The position numbers were made by a program, and so were the translations under genes. DNA of 64,000 bases from Linnemannia schmuckeri (taxonomy: Eukaryota; Mortierellomycota; Mortierellomycetes; Mortierellales; Mortierellaceae), in assembly GCA_029449235.1 (NCBI GenBank), contig JANATG010000012.1:496001-560000 (forward strand), written 5' to 3'. Under the pieces are notes generated by a model, which was given only the letters and a program-made list of their open reading frames with translations, had not been told where the DNA came from and searched no databases. This document shows positions 10,905 to 23,383 of the stretch, piece by piece. Position 1 is the stretch's first letter, and each line of letters begins with the position of its first letter.

Positions 10905-13900
10905 GGTTGATAAAATGGAGGTGGTTGGAGGAGGAAGACGGTTTTTAGGGTAAGGTAGGGTTAATGAGTGGTGCTAGGAAGTATAGCGGGAGGGGCGTAA
11001 GTGCGAAGGGTGGTAAGGGAGGTATGGGGGGTATAGTGAGACAAGGGAACCTTCAACAAGACGGGACTTCCCCCTGGTATTTATACAAAGTAGCATCCTC
11101 TTTCAAAAGGAGTCGCATGGGGGAGAGTTGAAGGTCGAAACATGGATGATTGAGGTGGAGAGAAGGGAGGGGTACCCAACGGACTAGAAGGCGCAACGAA
11201 AGAACATGAACATATGGAAGCCAGCAGGGTCAAGGTTTACAAGCTAGAATGAAGCGATAGGACCTGATTGGTCGCCTCTCACTTTTTTGTGCTCCTCTGT
11301 GCCTTTTGACGCGTACAAAAAATGAAAGAAAAATGCTCACCATAAAGGGAGGAGGGGAGGGACAAAACAGTGATGTGGGCGATCCAAAATAGCAAGAAGG
11401 TTACCAACATCCCAAAAGCGGAGCCAATTCATTTCATTTTCAACCATCATTGCTTTGCAATGAAAACCAGAGCCATCTGCTTGCTCGTTGCTCCAAACAA
11501 ACAAGCACAGTATGTGTATTGTGCATAACTGCTCCATTACGCCCCCGTTCGCAGAGGTGATCGAGCGGAAAAGAAAAAAAAATAGTCAGCCAGTTTTATG
11601 AATTAAAAATAAAAAAGGGGTGGCATTCATGTTAAACACATATGTGTTCCTCATTCACGCATCTTTGCATGGCGGGCTGTTCTTTCTTGAATTCAAGAAA
11701 TTTCACATTATAACACCTTTTTTCTATTTTCTCTTTCTATTACCCTGTTGCTTGTCCCCGAGGTGGTCCATACAACATAATACCAAGGACAAGCAATGTC
11801 AAGCAAGGACAATCTAGGGTCATTCGTTGTTGCTGTCTCGCTGATAAAAAAAACCGAGGGCTCAAAAACGAGAGTTGTTGGATGAGAGCCAAGATAAATT
11901 GGTTTCCTTCCCACTTTTTGAGTTGCGCCTCAAAAAAAGCGTTCATTATCGACCGATGTTCGTAACTAATTAAATCTTTTGCCAGAAATAAAAACACTAA
12001 AAGGAATGCAACTTCTCTTCTTGGTGCGGGTTTGTTCTTTGTTTGTCCATGCTTGGGGTTGGTGTAATCTTGTTTCTTTATTAGTGCAGGGCATGTCGTT
12101 GCATTTTCCTAGATATGGCATAGTCTCACTTGCGCGGTGGGCCTCGTCCATTCTGTGGTGACACCAAAACCCGCACTAAACATTCCAGTCGTGTTGTTGT
12201 CCCTGTGGACATTTTTTCAATTGTCGAGCTTGTTTTGTCAACAACAGCTCTTCCTTGTTATCACTAGCTGTGGATAAAAAGGTCCAGTGTCAACAAAGAT
12301 CAACATTGCCGGTCAAATTTGACAAATCGAGGATGGATCCAATATTGATGGACACGTAACTATGTACCGCTGTCTATTTTCTTGTCGACAAGCACATTCA
12401 TTTTCTTTTTTACATCTCAGACAAGTCGAGTAGTCAAAAAAAAAACGGGTGGTTTCTGAAAGAAAGAGTGGTATCTAAAACCGCGTTCGTGTAAGGATTT
12501 TGGTTCATCAAAACTCTCAGGAACACAAAACACAACCCATCCTCCTTTGAACTTTCCAATCACTTCACTCTAAAAAGATCTGCACTTCATCGATCCATCA
12601 TTTGTCAATATGTGCAGAGGCAATGATATCAGGTATGCCTGTCTTTAATTTTGCAAGTTCAATGAGAATCAAAAACACACATACCTTCCAGAAAGAAAAA
12701 AAAAAGAGAGAAGCCTCCGCTGCGGACAGTTATTGCACATATTTCCCTCCAGCCCTCCGCCGCCGCTGTCCCTCTTTGTCTACATACGTACCTATTTTTG
12801 ATCAAGCCCACATTATCCAACTCACTACCTTTTTCAGTCAGACCCAGGGGTGGCACACCACACATCCAACATGCAAAGCAACGGTAGAGGAAGCTCTTAT
12901 TTTAGACAACATCGTAATAAAGAGCGAAGGGGCTTGAAAAAATTACTTGAGCCATTCCAATAATCACACAAGCATGCATTGTTTTGCTCCCTTGCCCTCC
13001 TTTTACCCTGTGCCCAAAGCTTCCTTCGGGGTCCTCATTGGTGCTGGCGCCACCAATCCACGGGCTTCAGATTATAATATCCAGCATGGGAGTACTCTTC
13101 CTAGGGTGTTCTTCATTCCCTCCAGTGCGGTCGAACATTCACCCCTCGCCCTTCTCTCTCTCACACACATTCACATATCTTACCCTTTTCCTAGCTCACG
13201 CAGAATTTGGTTTGAACATTGCAAGGAATAAAAAAAATTCCTTATGGTCATGCTCAATTTATTTTAGGTCTTTGCGAGCCAAATATATCTAATAAGGGTG
13301 AGCACCTGGACAAGAGTTGGCTTCTAAGGGGATTGACTGGGAGGGTGGATGGATAGGTTCGCGCATATGTATGTATGTACCTTGGACGGTACCCCCCTCT
13401 CACACTTTAGATGCCTAGACCACTTTTTTTTTTTTCTTTTTCTTACAAACCAAGTCTTAGAGCCAGATCGCTGGGACGCTCACCACATGCAAACATAAAA
13501 AAAAAGCTCATGGTAGTAATACATTATGTTTTATTAGGATGCATATTCTAGCTGTATAGCTAGGCGACGAGGGTTATACGCGTCTTTCATTCTGTTTACA
13601 TAGATCCAAACGTGCGCTTTTTGCATCTGGGATGCATTGAGAGAAACCATAGAGCCTTGCAATGAGTTTACAAACAAAATCTATAACACTTTTGTCCATC
13701 GTATTTCCTTGTTCTCACATCCTTCCTTTACAAGAACAAGATTCTTGTAGCTAGTATGTATCAAGCAGGAAAGAAGAGAGAACAAGAGCATTTTTTTTTT
13801 GTTTGCTGCTACACAAAAGAAGCCGCGCTCTGAACATTGACACTTTTCTGAACAATCAAAAGAGACAAAAGGAAAAAGAGATATGCTTTATGTAGTTTGA

Positions 13901-14038
13901 GGTATAAATGACAGAATTTGTCTGCTCTAGATAATTGTGCACATTTTTTTAAACGTGGAGTGGATCGTAGTATGTGAGAGTGGGAAGGAGGATGAAGCTG
14001 GTTGTTGCTATGTGAGGGGAAAGGTCATGATACGGCTT
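10905..14038. other. Intergenic, 3.1 kb between the LPMO-like paralogs
   Basis: The first ~200 bp hold the promoter and leader of paralog 1; the leader reads CT-rich on the minus strand. The rest is AT-rich with homopolymer runs and no frame that looks coding on either strand. Around 13360-13380 there is a short ATGTATGT run. Confidence 0.5.
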
Positions 14039-14966
14039 TTAGTGCTTGCCCTTCCCCTTGGCCTTGCCCTTCTTGTTCTTGTTCTTGTTCTTGCCGACGA
14101 TAGTGCCAACAATCTTGGAGACTGATCCGGTCACGCTTCCACCTCCAATTTGAATATCCTACACAGCATAGGGCAAAATATTAAAAGAGCAAGGAATTAG
14201 TCATCAAGTTCCTATCATAAGGAGAAGGCAGAACATAGAGCAAATAGCCAAGAGCAAAAACAAACAGAAAAGGAACATGACTTACAGCGCAGGAAGTGTA
14301 CCACTCGCCCTTGTTCAACATCCACCGCCACTGAAGGAGATAGATACCTTGTGCACGAACAGGAACTTTAAAGCATCCACCGCAAGCCCGCTTATCCGAA
14401 TCGGAGTTCGAGTTACAGTTCTTGTATGGCAACAACGCAATCGTGTTCTTCAACAGTTCCTGCTGGGAGGGGTCTTTCCCATCCTTGTTCTTGGATAGGT
14501 TAATCTGCACCTTGGTGTTATCTTCATTTTTCTCGGCATGGTTCTTGGCAGGCCACCTCACACACAGCGTATCGCCTACAGTAGTAACCGTCATTCGACC
14601 GTACTTGCCACCATAGGCCTTGGAGGGTGGGTTGGCACGGGTCTCATCCGAGCCAACGTCTCTACCGTGCTTGCGGTCCGAGCATGGCAAGGCCGTGTTG
14701 GGGTTTCCGGCTTGTTGGTAGTGGCGCGAGGGATCGGCTTCGTCGAGGGATGCGAATTTTTTGCCGAGAGGAAAGCGACGGGCGTAACCGGTGCAATAAC
14801 CGCCCTTGTCGGTCCAGTCTTGCTTGCCGCCAGACTTTTTGAACTTCCAGTCAATGCATTCTGCCCAGGAATGGGCTTCGACCACGGTGTTGGGGGTCGA
14901 GGAGAGGGTGAGGAGGGCTAAGGCGGCGGTGGCCAGGATGGTTGTGTAGGTGGTTGAGAAGATCAT
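14039..14966 (-). CDS. Secreted LPMO-like protein, paralog 2, with Lys-rich tail
   Basis: Two exons: 14286-14966 and 14039-14158, giving 266 aa. Signal peptide residues 1-31, ending Val-Glu-Ala, then mature His32 (HSWAECIDWKF). It shares most of its length with the 10215-10904 gene: same Cys positions, SRHYQQ, the block around ETRANPPSKAYGGKYG, and GIYLLQWRWMLNKGEWYTSC. The intron (GTAAGT...GTAG, 127 nt) falls exactly between the codons for Ala and Asp of the C-A-D-I-Q-I motif, a position where the paralog has none. The second exon keeps DIQI, then adds GGGSVTGSVSKIVGTIVG and a run of Lys/Asn/Gly ending KGKAKGKGKH. The tail could bind an anionic surface such as cell wall or nucleic acid; that is inference. 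If the intron is kept, a different hydrophobic tail would be read. Confidence 0.82.
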
Positions 14967-17384
14967 CTTTGAGAGGGTATTTGAGTGTGAATGTAACGAG
15001 GTGGGTAGTGTGGTGGCTTAGTGAAGGTGGTAGTAATGGCAGTCGCGACTGAATGTGATAGAAAGAGGGCACAGAAAGAGAGAGGGAGTGGTGTACAATG
15101 AGAAAAAGAAAAAAAAATAAAGTGAATTGCTTTTGGGGTTCGTGTCTTTTTTTTGTGTGTGTCGTTGCTATGTAAGATACCGAAGGATCTTTTTTTTTCT
15201 ATAGAGAAGGGCTGGAGGAATGAAGAGGATAGAAAGAAAGAAAAGTAAGAAAAGAAAGAAAAATGGGTGAGATGGGACCTTTTATTTCTTTCAGTTCCTT
15301 GCTCGTCGTATTCTCGTACACTGAGAAACTGGGGCTCAGGGGAAGAGGGATTGGATAGGAGACAAAGGGACGCCAACGAGGCAGTAGAGAGGAATAGGAG
15401 GGATACAAGGAGGAGGAGGACGTGTGGCACAAAGAAAGGGAGATTGATGGATGCAAAGGAGAATAATCTTGTTTGCTGTAATGCAAGAAGGGAAAAAAGA
15501 AAAAAATTAATAAATAACAAATCCACGGAGAAGGGTTCGTTACTAGAATAGAAACACAGCATGAATGAAGGATGACAGAGAAGAGAAGGGAATTATGTGA
15601 TAGTTCAAAAGGATGATGGGGCTTTCGTTTTCTGTTGTTAAAAATGTACTTTGACGCTAAAGGGCATGCATCCCTCCTCAATGGGTGACAACCATTGGTT
15701 CTCTTCTCTAAAGCAATGTGTCAGGTTGAGGATAGGCAATGGTGAAGCAAACAGTACCAGAGCCAGAGCAGGAGCCGGACAGAGATGCAAGGCGAATGGT
15801 TAAAAAAAGGTATTAGAGTGGTCAAAGGGAGCAGAAAGAGTGAGAAGGCAAAAAAGAAGGGAAAAAAGAGGGAGAGATGCAAGCTTTAAAAATAACAATC
15901 GGCGACCCATCAATGAGGCACGACATTCATGCTATGCTTGGCCGTCCTCCTCTCATTTGCAGTAGTAGTCCAGGAACAAAACACAAACATGGGAGCCTTG
16001 ATATCTCTAACCTCTGAGAACTGAGGAATGTGTCATGTTTGCATTTTGTCTGTGCGGGCAAAATAGCAATAAGTGCAGCACGCGCCTCTCGCCTCCTCAT
16101 CGCTCTCTTGTTTGTCGTACATTCACATTTGAACGCGCTCAAAAGGTTACAAAAATACGGAAAGTTGAGCAATCGATACAACAATGCTCATGGCCAGCAG
16201 CCTCCGTACGTACTAAACAGGCAATGTTTCTCGGACACCTCGGGGTTTTATCCCTTGAACGTTGTAAAATTAAGGAGGCAAAAAGACTAGGAACACGATC
16301 GCTCAACACGTAATAAAAGTCTGGGACCTTCATGGTCTATGACTCTTTTTGGAGTACACGGAGGTGTTTGTTTATATGGATGGTGTCCATGGCTTTCTAT
16401 TCTTCTCCTTCTCCTTCTTCGGATCGTTAAAAATATTAATCCTCCTTTCCTCATTTCTCCTTAATTATACATAGTGTCCAAAGAAAAAAAGGTCCCTTTA
16501 TTTTTTCATCATACATCACACATGATCCACCACCTTCCCTCATCCATGCTGGCTGACTATAGCCTTAACCATTCCTCCTCTTCCTCCTCTATCGCCCCTC
16601 GTATTTTCATTTATCATCAGAAACAAATATACGGATGTTGTCGAGAAGCATAATCTATTCTATCCAACACCGTCTCCTTATGCGTTTTTTCAAGTCGCAC
16701 ATCCATATGTCCCGAGATCGAGCTTCGAGGGCTGGGGCAGCGGCGGGGACGGGATGTGGATGTATGTTGTTCCATGAAATCCTGCTGGGTGCTTATAGTT
16801 CTTACTAGAGACGAAACTTGGAACACCAGTTTATGTATTTAACCTACAACGATCAGGAAGAGATGAGTGGAGCGACAATCGATGCGAAGGGGTAAGTTGG
16901 TGGTTCGACATATGGGCTGGAATATCCCCTTTCTGTGCACAGACAATTTCACCCCTGTTCTTGTTTACACCCAACATTTGTGGTTGAGTTGCATGTAGGT
17001 TTGCTTCGATCATAGTAATCCTCGCCATGTTTTTAAGACCACGCGAGCAAAAAAAGAAAAAAATGCGCCTCGAAGGAAAAATAACAACGGGCGGGATTAA
17101 CAAGACATGGAAAGGGCTCAAACGCTGCTACTCTTTCCCTCTCTCTCCCTCTCCCTCTTTTTTTTCTCTCTCCCTCTCACCCTCTCTCTCTCCCTTGTGT
17201 CCTTCCTCCCTCATCCTCTAGTAAATTAAGGAGGGACCAATGTTACAGACACAACAACGCTAAACAAACGCCTAGCGTCCTTTTCATAGTGAGTAGTCGT
17301 AAAAAATGGGTTTTTATGTATTTTTGTGGAAGTGGTATGCAAGGCGGTGAATCTAAGAATGTTTATATAGCCTCAACTACAAAT
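14967..17384. other. Intergenic, 2.4 kb
   Basis: About 15000-15560 is purine-rich on the plus strand (CT-rich leader of the paralog 2 gene on the minus strand). 15700-17100 is mixed sequence with no coding signal. A polypyrimidine run occupies about 17128-17216. Confidence 0.5.
17128..17216. repeat. Polypyrimidine (CT-rich) low-complexity run
   Basis: About 90 nt made almost only of C and T, with repeated TCTCTCCC units, on the plus strand just past the 3' end of the amino acid permease gene. Confidence 0.7.
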
Positions 17385-20253
17385 TTAGAAGACGTTGGCC
17401 ATGACGCGCTTGACAACGCTAGGCTTCTTCAAGTTCTTCTCCGACTCGCTGTCCATGACAGGCACGGCCGTGTCGAGGAAGCTACGTCCAGTGTCGAGAT
17501 CGACATCGACCAGCTTGAGGATCTTGGTCTTTGACCAGAACTTGTTTCCAAAGTAGAGGATAAAGACAAAGGGCAGCGTCACGTAGGCCGACAAGAACGC
17601 TTTGAGGTCAAAGGGTGAGAAGGCGGTGTAGCCCTGGCCGATCAGAATCACCACACAGACAACAATCGTGTAGATGGGGCCAAAGGGGTACAAGTTCGAG
17701 ATGAAGGGCAAATCGGAGAGGGAACGGCCCTGAGCCTTGTAGGCCATGCGGAAGCGGATGTGGGAGAAGGCAATACCCAACCAAGCAATGAAACCGGTGG
17801 TCGAGGCCAAGGACAAGAGCCAGTTGTAGGCCTGACCCTGACCGATCTGGGGGAGGGAGACAATAAAGGCCAAGCAACCGATCAAGGACGTAGCGAGGAC
17901 ACAGTAGACTGGGACTCCCCAGCGGTTGACATAACCAAGGAACTTGGGGGCATTGCCCTCCTTGGACAGGGTGTGGAGGGCACGGGAGGAGGCGTAAAGA
18001 CCCGAGTTACCGGCAGAGAGGACAGCAACCAAGATGACAGCGTTCATAATGTCACCTCCGACGGTGATACCGGCCTGGACAAAGACACGGGTGAAGGGCG
18101 AGGACTTGATGCTGCCTCCCGTGTTGGCAAGAGCATCGTCATTGTAGGGGATGGTCATTCCAATAATCAAAATGGTAAGGATGTAGAACATCAAGATGCG
18201 CCAGAAGACCTGACGGATAGCACGAGGGACGTTCTTGCGGGGGTTCTTTGTCTCTCCGGCAGCGATTCCGACCAGCTCAGCTCCCTGGAACGAGAAGCCG
18301 GCGTTCAAGAAGATCGAGAACAGACCAATGAAGCCGCCGTGGAAGGGTCCCATGTTAAAGACTCCAGTACCGGGCTTAGGGGCTCCCTCGATGCGGGTAC
18401 CGACAGCACCACCGATGTAGAGAAAACCGACGATGATGAAGACAATAACGGCGAGGACCTTGATCAAACTGAGCCAGTACTCGGTCTCACCATAGGCCTT
18501 GACAGTGGTCAGGTTGAGCGAGGTGAGGACGACAATGAAGACAAGGGCCCAAACCCAGCCCTGACAAATTTCTACTGGGATCCAGTATGAGATAATCAAA
18601 CCAGCGGCGACCAATTCAGTAGCAAGTGTAACGGACCAAGAGAACCAGTAGACCCAGCCTTTTTGAAATATGCGCGATTAAGATAGAAAATAACTCATTT
18701 GTTAGTGGCATGAAGAGAATGTGCGACAATGCTAGCAACACGCTAGTAGCTAGCAATAGCACATACATAGGACGTGCTGTTGTTCCAGTTCCGCCCTGTA
18801 CCCCAGGTCGCCACGTTGAATGACGTCCGCGGGGGGAAGGAAGGAGCAGGAACGAAGGCACGATAAGAGGGCGGGTCTCTCATGGTTTCATTTGGGTACA
18901 GCCCGATCCACCACGAGAAGAGGAGGAAAGAAAATCTTTTATCTGCTTTCTCGGGGTGAACTGCGACAACATAAATATACAACGCAGCGACATTGATACA
19001 TACCGAGCATGAATCCGAGAGCAGGATCAAAGAAGCGGGTTCCGTAGGCATTGATCGAACCAGTAATGGGCAAGTAGGTGGCCATCTCACCCAGAGACGA
19101 CATGAAGCAGAAGACCATGGTTCCAATCAGACAGTAGGCAATCATCGAGTATCCGGGGCCGGCAACGTTAATCGACACTCCAGAGGCCAAGAACAGACCC
19201 GTACCGATAGTTCCTCCTGCAAGAGCAGAGCGGGAAAAGAAAAAGTGCATGCATTTCCAGGACAAGAGAGAGAGTAAAACGGATACAGTTGTTGATTAGT
19301 CGGATGGAGTTTGAACAATGGGGAAAGGCAAGGGAAGGTTGAGGAGGAGGTCGAAAAATAAAAACATGTGGTGCCGTAGTCAAACGTGCTATGAGATCAT
19401 TTTTGGACATGCGGGTCGTTGTGAATGTTGTAGTTGGTAGTGTTCCTCTTTTCCCCACTTGCATTTCATTGCTGTGGGTTCTTTTTCGCTGATGTTGCTG
19501 CCGATGCTATGCAAGGCGCGGCAAAGAAGGCAAGAAGGCAACCGCTCAATTTTTTTTTGTTTGTTTGTGTTTGGCCGTTTTGAATGCAGGGCTGATTGTG
19601 TTTGGGTTGGGCGTATCGGAGAGGGTCAGAGAGAAAATGTGGTACAGACCAATAATACATGAACCTCAAAACGGCGATCTGTATGCCCTGCCATTTGCCG
19701 ATTTGGTCGTTGAAGTGTACAAATGAAGAACATTCCCCTCATCCACCCGATATTATCGATTCATAACACATGCGGGTTAAAATGAAAGCGAATGATTGAA
19801 GAAGTCGATTTTGGGGTAGGTGTTGACAGAGAGAGAGCAAGTGTAAGTGTGTAGAGAGAATTGAGTGTGAACGAAATGGTAGGAGGTTTCTTGGTGTCTT
19901 TAGATGACTTGTATTATTTTTGTTGGGATATTAAACGGAGGCGAGCGTGGGAGAGTAACAAGGAATCGCCAAACTGGAAGCTTGACCATGTGTATGGAGT
20001 GCATGAGCATAAGAGAGTCGATATGGGAAATGAGGAATCGCGAGAAGGAGAAGGAGGAATAAAGATGCTTACCAAGGGAGATCATGGTCAAGTGGCGAGC
20101 CTGGAGGTTGCGCTGCAGACCCTGGCCGATCTGGGGAGTGTGAGTGGCGTTTTCGAGGTCGTCGGAGAGGGGTTGGCCTTTGTGGTCGATTCCTTCTGCT
20201 ACTGGAGCACCCGACTCGCTGTAGGAGTCCATCTCGATCTTGTCTTTAGTCAT
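17385..20253 (-). CDS. Amino acid permease (APC/YAT family)
   Basis: Three exons: 20073-20253, 19004-19216, 17385-18658, giving 555 aa, the usual length for yeast-type amino acid transporters. Exon 1 encodes a hydrophilic N-terminus (MTKDKIEMDSYSESG) ending in RHLTMISLG. Joined to exon 2 this makes the family signature ISLGGTIGTGLFLASG of the first membrane helix. Exon 2 has SSLGEMATYLPITGSINAYG; exon 3 starts with WVYWFSWSVTLATELVAAGL and carries the remaining helices, including FQGAELVGIAAGETKNPRK, typical of this family. About twelve membrane spans are expected, at the plasma membrane. Substrate cannot be read from sequence. Intron 1 is long for this window (856 nt) and intron 2 is 345 nt. 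Start choice: first ATG in frame, with no alternative upstream. Confidence 0.93.
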
Positions 20254-20584
20254 TATATGTTTGTGTGTGTATGTGTGTGTGCTGTGTTGTTGTTGTAAGT
20301 GAATGGAAGGAATTGGTTGTGGAGATGAGTGTGAGAGAGTGTGAATGCGTGAGTGAGTGAGTGAGTGAGTGAAACAAGGGTTCAGGATAAAGGTGAGGGA
20401 GAGGAGGAGAGAGAGAGAATGGTACAGTCGATGAGGAAGGGTATAATGCAGACGCAGGCAAAAGACAAAGAACAGAAAAAAAGAGAAAAGAAAAAAAGAA
20501 AAAGAAAAGGGAAATGAGAAAAAGAAATACAAAGGAAGAAGAGAGCGATGGAAGAAGAGCAGAAAGAAACCCTTTTTATGTCTA

Positions 20585-20621
<37 letters not shown>

Positions 20622-21362
20622 TTTTCTGTGCTCTCGGCAGACAAGAGAAGGAAGGAAAAACAGGGTGTTCGGCAGCACTGAATACCAGAGAGCAGCGTAC
20701 GTATATTACCAGCATCAAAAAGCCCATTTGGCACATACACTCCTCACACGAGTGTCCAAGAGAAGAGGATAAGCAACCGACCAACCAAGTTCTTGCCACC
20801 ACCGAGTCCCCCTTATTTTTTGACGACTAACCTTGCTGTGTTTTTGTGTACTCGATTGTCTATTCAATTCATATGTCGGAGAAAAAAACCTGCAAAAAAA
20901 AAATTTGTTGTAAAAAAAAAAAGCTAAAAAATTCAATGGTCCCCTCTCTCCAGTGCGTCTAGGCAACCAAACCCAATGTCCCTCTTTTCTTTTTTAGCGT
21001 TCAGCAGGGAGAGTCGATTTTCTATCCATTGCCAGCTTTGAAATTTTTTTCTAACAGCGAGAGACTAACCGTGAGAGAGTTAGAAAAGGGAGATCCTAAC
21101 AGGAGTAAAAGGAATTTGATAGGGCTACTGTATCAGTTGTTAGTTGAACAACCGACACTCGTTTTTTCTCAATTCCATTCTGTCTCATTCTGATGACTCG
21201 AATGGTATAGTGTCTTCCATTCTCTTAAAGTAACCGGCCACACAGATACACAATCATCGATTGATCAGCAGCGACGACCCATGAGAACGGATAATGAACG
21301 AAAAGAAAAAAACAAAAAGTCAGCAGAAACATCCATCGAATAGAACAAAAAACGTGCGTTTT

Positions 21363-21403
<41 letters not shown>

Positions 21404-23383
21404 GAGGAGGGGATTTTATACGAAGAGACGCATTTTTCAAGCAAGAGATGAAGAAGAGTCAAGGCGAACAAAACTGGACGAACTGCCTTGGTTGAACGAT
21501 CAAGTTCACCCCAATTCTCGGAGATAAACAAAGGTTGTTAATTATTAAGACAAAGGGCATTTCCTGTGCTTGCTAGCAAATGAACCTTTTTTTTTGTTTA
21601 TTGCTGGACAAATGAAAACAGGCAACAGAGGGCAGAGCAGAGGGAAGGTAGGTGCAGGGGGCAGAGGTAAGGGGTGCTGAAAGTGTAAACAAACGCATGT
21701 AGTTGCAACGGTTCTTGAAGACTTCGATGTGTTTTTTTGCTCCTTTTTCTTCATTGCCAAGACAGGGCACCTCTTCATGTTTTCTTTGGGTGCAAGTAAT
21801 ATACCACTCAACTGCGCTTGACTAACTGTACGAAAAACCGCCGCCTGGTCGAGAGAGCATTAAGAAGAGCAGCACAAGTTTATATGTATGAAAGAACAAG
21901 AACGAACAAGATCATTTATGTATGCCCATTGACACAAAATAATGTTACACCGTCTTCATTAGTTAGCTCTATAGCAGTAGCACGGCTACGCCGTTCGATG
22001 AACGCCTGTGTAGTACTGCCCATGCCGTACTCTCTGTTAAAGAGTTCATTGATCTGAGCCATCCGGCTCTAAAGTACGTACTGTATTATCAACTGTCAGT
22101 ATCCATATCGGTGTATCAGCTTCGCTCCGCCGTCCTTCACTCTTTTCTCAGATAAAGCCAACAGAAAAGAGAGACCGCCGAGAGAAGAAAGAGAGGAGGT
22201 AAGGAGTGTCGCATGATGGGTCAACCACAGGGATCCAATCAAGGTCCTTTTATTCCAATCCTCAAAGTCCGATCCTCCTTTCCCCGCGCTGCTTTCTCTT
22301 TCTAAGTACGATGATGATGATGATGATGCTCACTCACACACTACTCTCTCTCTGCCTGCGTCTGCGTAGAAAGTTATTTCCGCGCCTTTGTTCAGGGACA
22401 GGGACTGGACTGGACTGGACAGCCTGAATCCGACAGACAAAACAGAACAGAACAGACGCCGCGCCCTAATTGGCCCTTTGACTCTTTTGGCCCTTTTGGC
22501 ACTTCGTACTCTTTTTTCTTACTCTCCCTTCCCTTCCCTTGCCTTCGCTACTCTATTTTTTCTTCCCTTTTGGGTGGATCGATTAGAAAATTGTGGGGTG
22601 AAGAGGAAAAAAGAAGAAATGATGATGTGTGTAACTATCAACGAAGGCGAAGTATACAGACAACGAAAAAGTGAAGGAGAAAAAAAGACAGGGAGAGAGA
22701 GAGAAGAGAAAAAGTGGAGTAGCCTAAGAGGTGCATGGAAGAGAATGAGTAATGCCGTCATGGTCCTGTACTAGGACTGGTTACTAGTACACAGAGGTGG
22801 GAAAAAGCGAACATTTCCTATTCTGGCACAGTTTTCTGAGCAATTCGAGACCCTTTCAGAGGATCGAAGGCAAAGCCCTCCCTCCTTTCGTCTTTGACAT
22901 AAGCAGCCAATAACACGGGCAACAGAGAGAAGGTGGAAAGGATCTAGAAGGGAGTGAATCCGAGGGGGACATTGTTTACTACGGCGGTATTGACTCATTA
23001 CAAAAACCTTCTTCAGGAATAATAAAGGTCAGGGACCATCTTCACTCTTTCCCTCTCTCTTTCTCTTTTTCTCTTTCTCTCTGTCCGGTCCAGCCCAGTC
23101 CAGCCCTTTTTTTTCCGTGTGTTACTCATTTTTATCATTTGGGTCAACTGGACAATTCACCAACACGACAACCTTGTCATTGTTTGTTTGTTACAAACTA
23201 GACCCACATCTGTCGATCGACTTTCTTTTTGCATTTTTAATTTTTTTAGGTAGTTTTGGCAGTGTACAGGTAGATTACATCGGTGCGCGTGGTGCCGTGT
23301 AGTAGAGTGCAGGACAAAATGGTGCTAGTGTATGTAGTTTTATTGTAGAAAGGCGAAAAAAGACAAGAGCAACTCTAATAGAC
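20254..23383. other. Intergenic, 3.1 kb
   Basis: The permease promoter side holds a (GTGA)n run at about 20350-20372 and a 34-nt T tract at 20587-20620. A 32-nt A tract followed by nine G lies at 21364-21404. A short ATG trinucleotide run is at about 22310-22328. CT-rich sequence occupies 23040-23085. No coding frame is convincing. Confidence 0.5.
20350..20372. repeat. (GTGA)n microsatellite
   Basis: Tandem GTGA units about 100 bp upstream of the permease start codon (minus strand), in the presumed 5' leader or promoter. Confidence 0.75.

Noticed and set aside
10485..10910. 141-codon plus-strand Gly/Val-rich frame
   Set aside because: It is the antisense shadow of the LPMO-like gene, caused by its biased codon use.
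12602..12937. 111-codon plus-strand frame
   Set aside because: Contains a run of Lys from an A tract and no recognisable or conserved-looking block.
13560..13620. Possible tRNA-like stretch
   Set aside because: No cloverleaf could be drawn and no TpsiC-type GTTCRA arm was found at the right spacing.
17760..18590. 276-codon plus-strand frame
   Set aside because: Antisense shadow of the permease exon; Asp/Gly-rich without motif.
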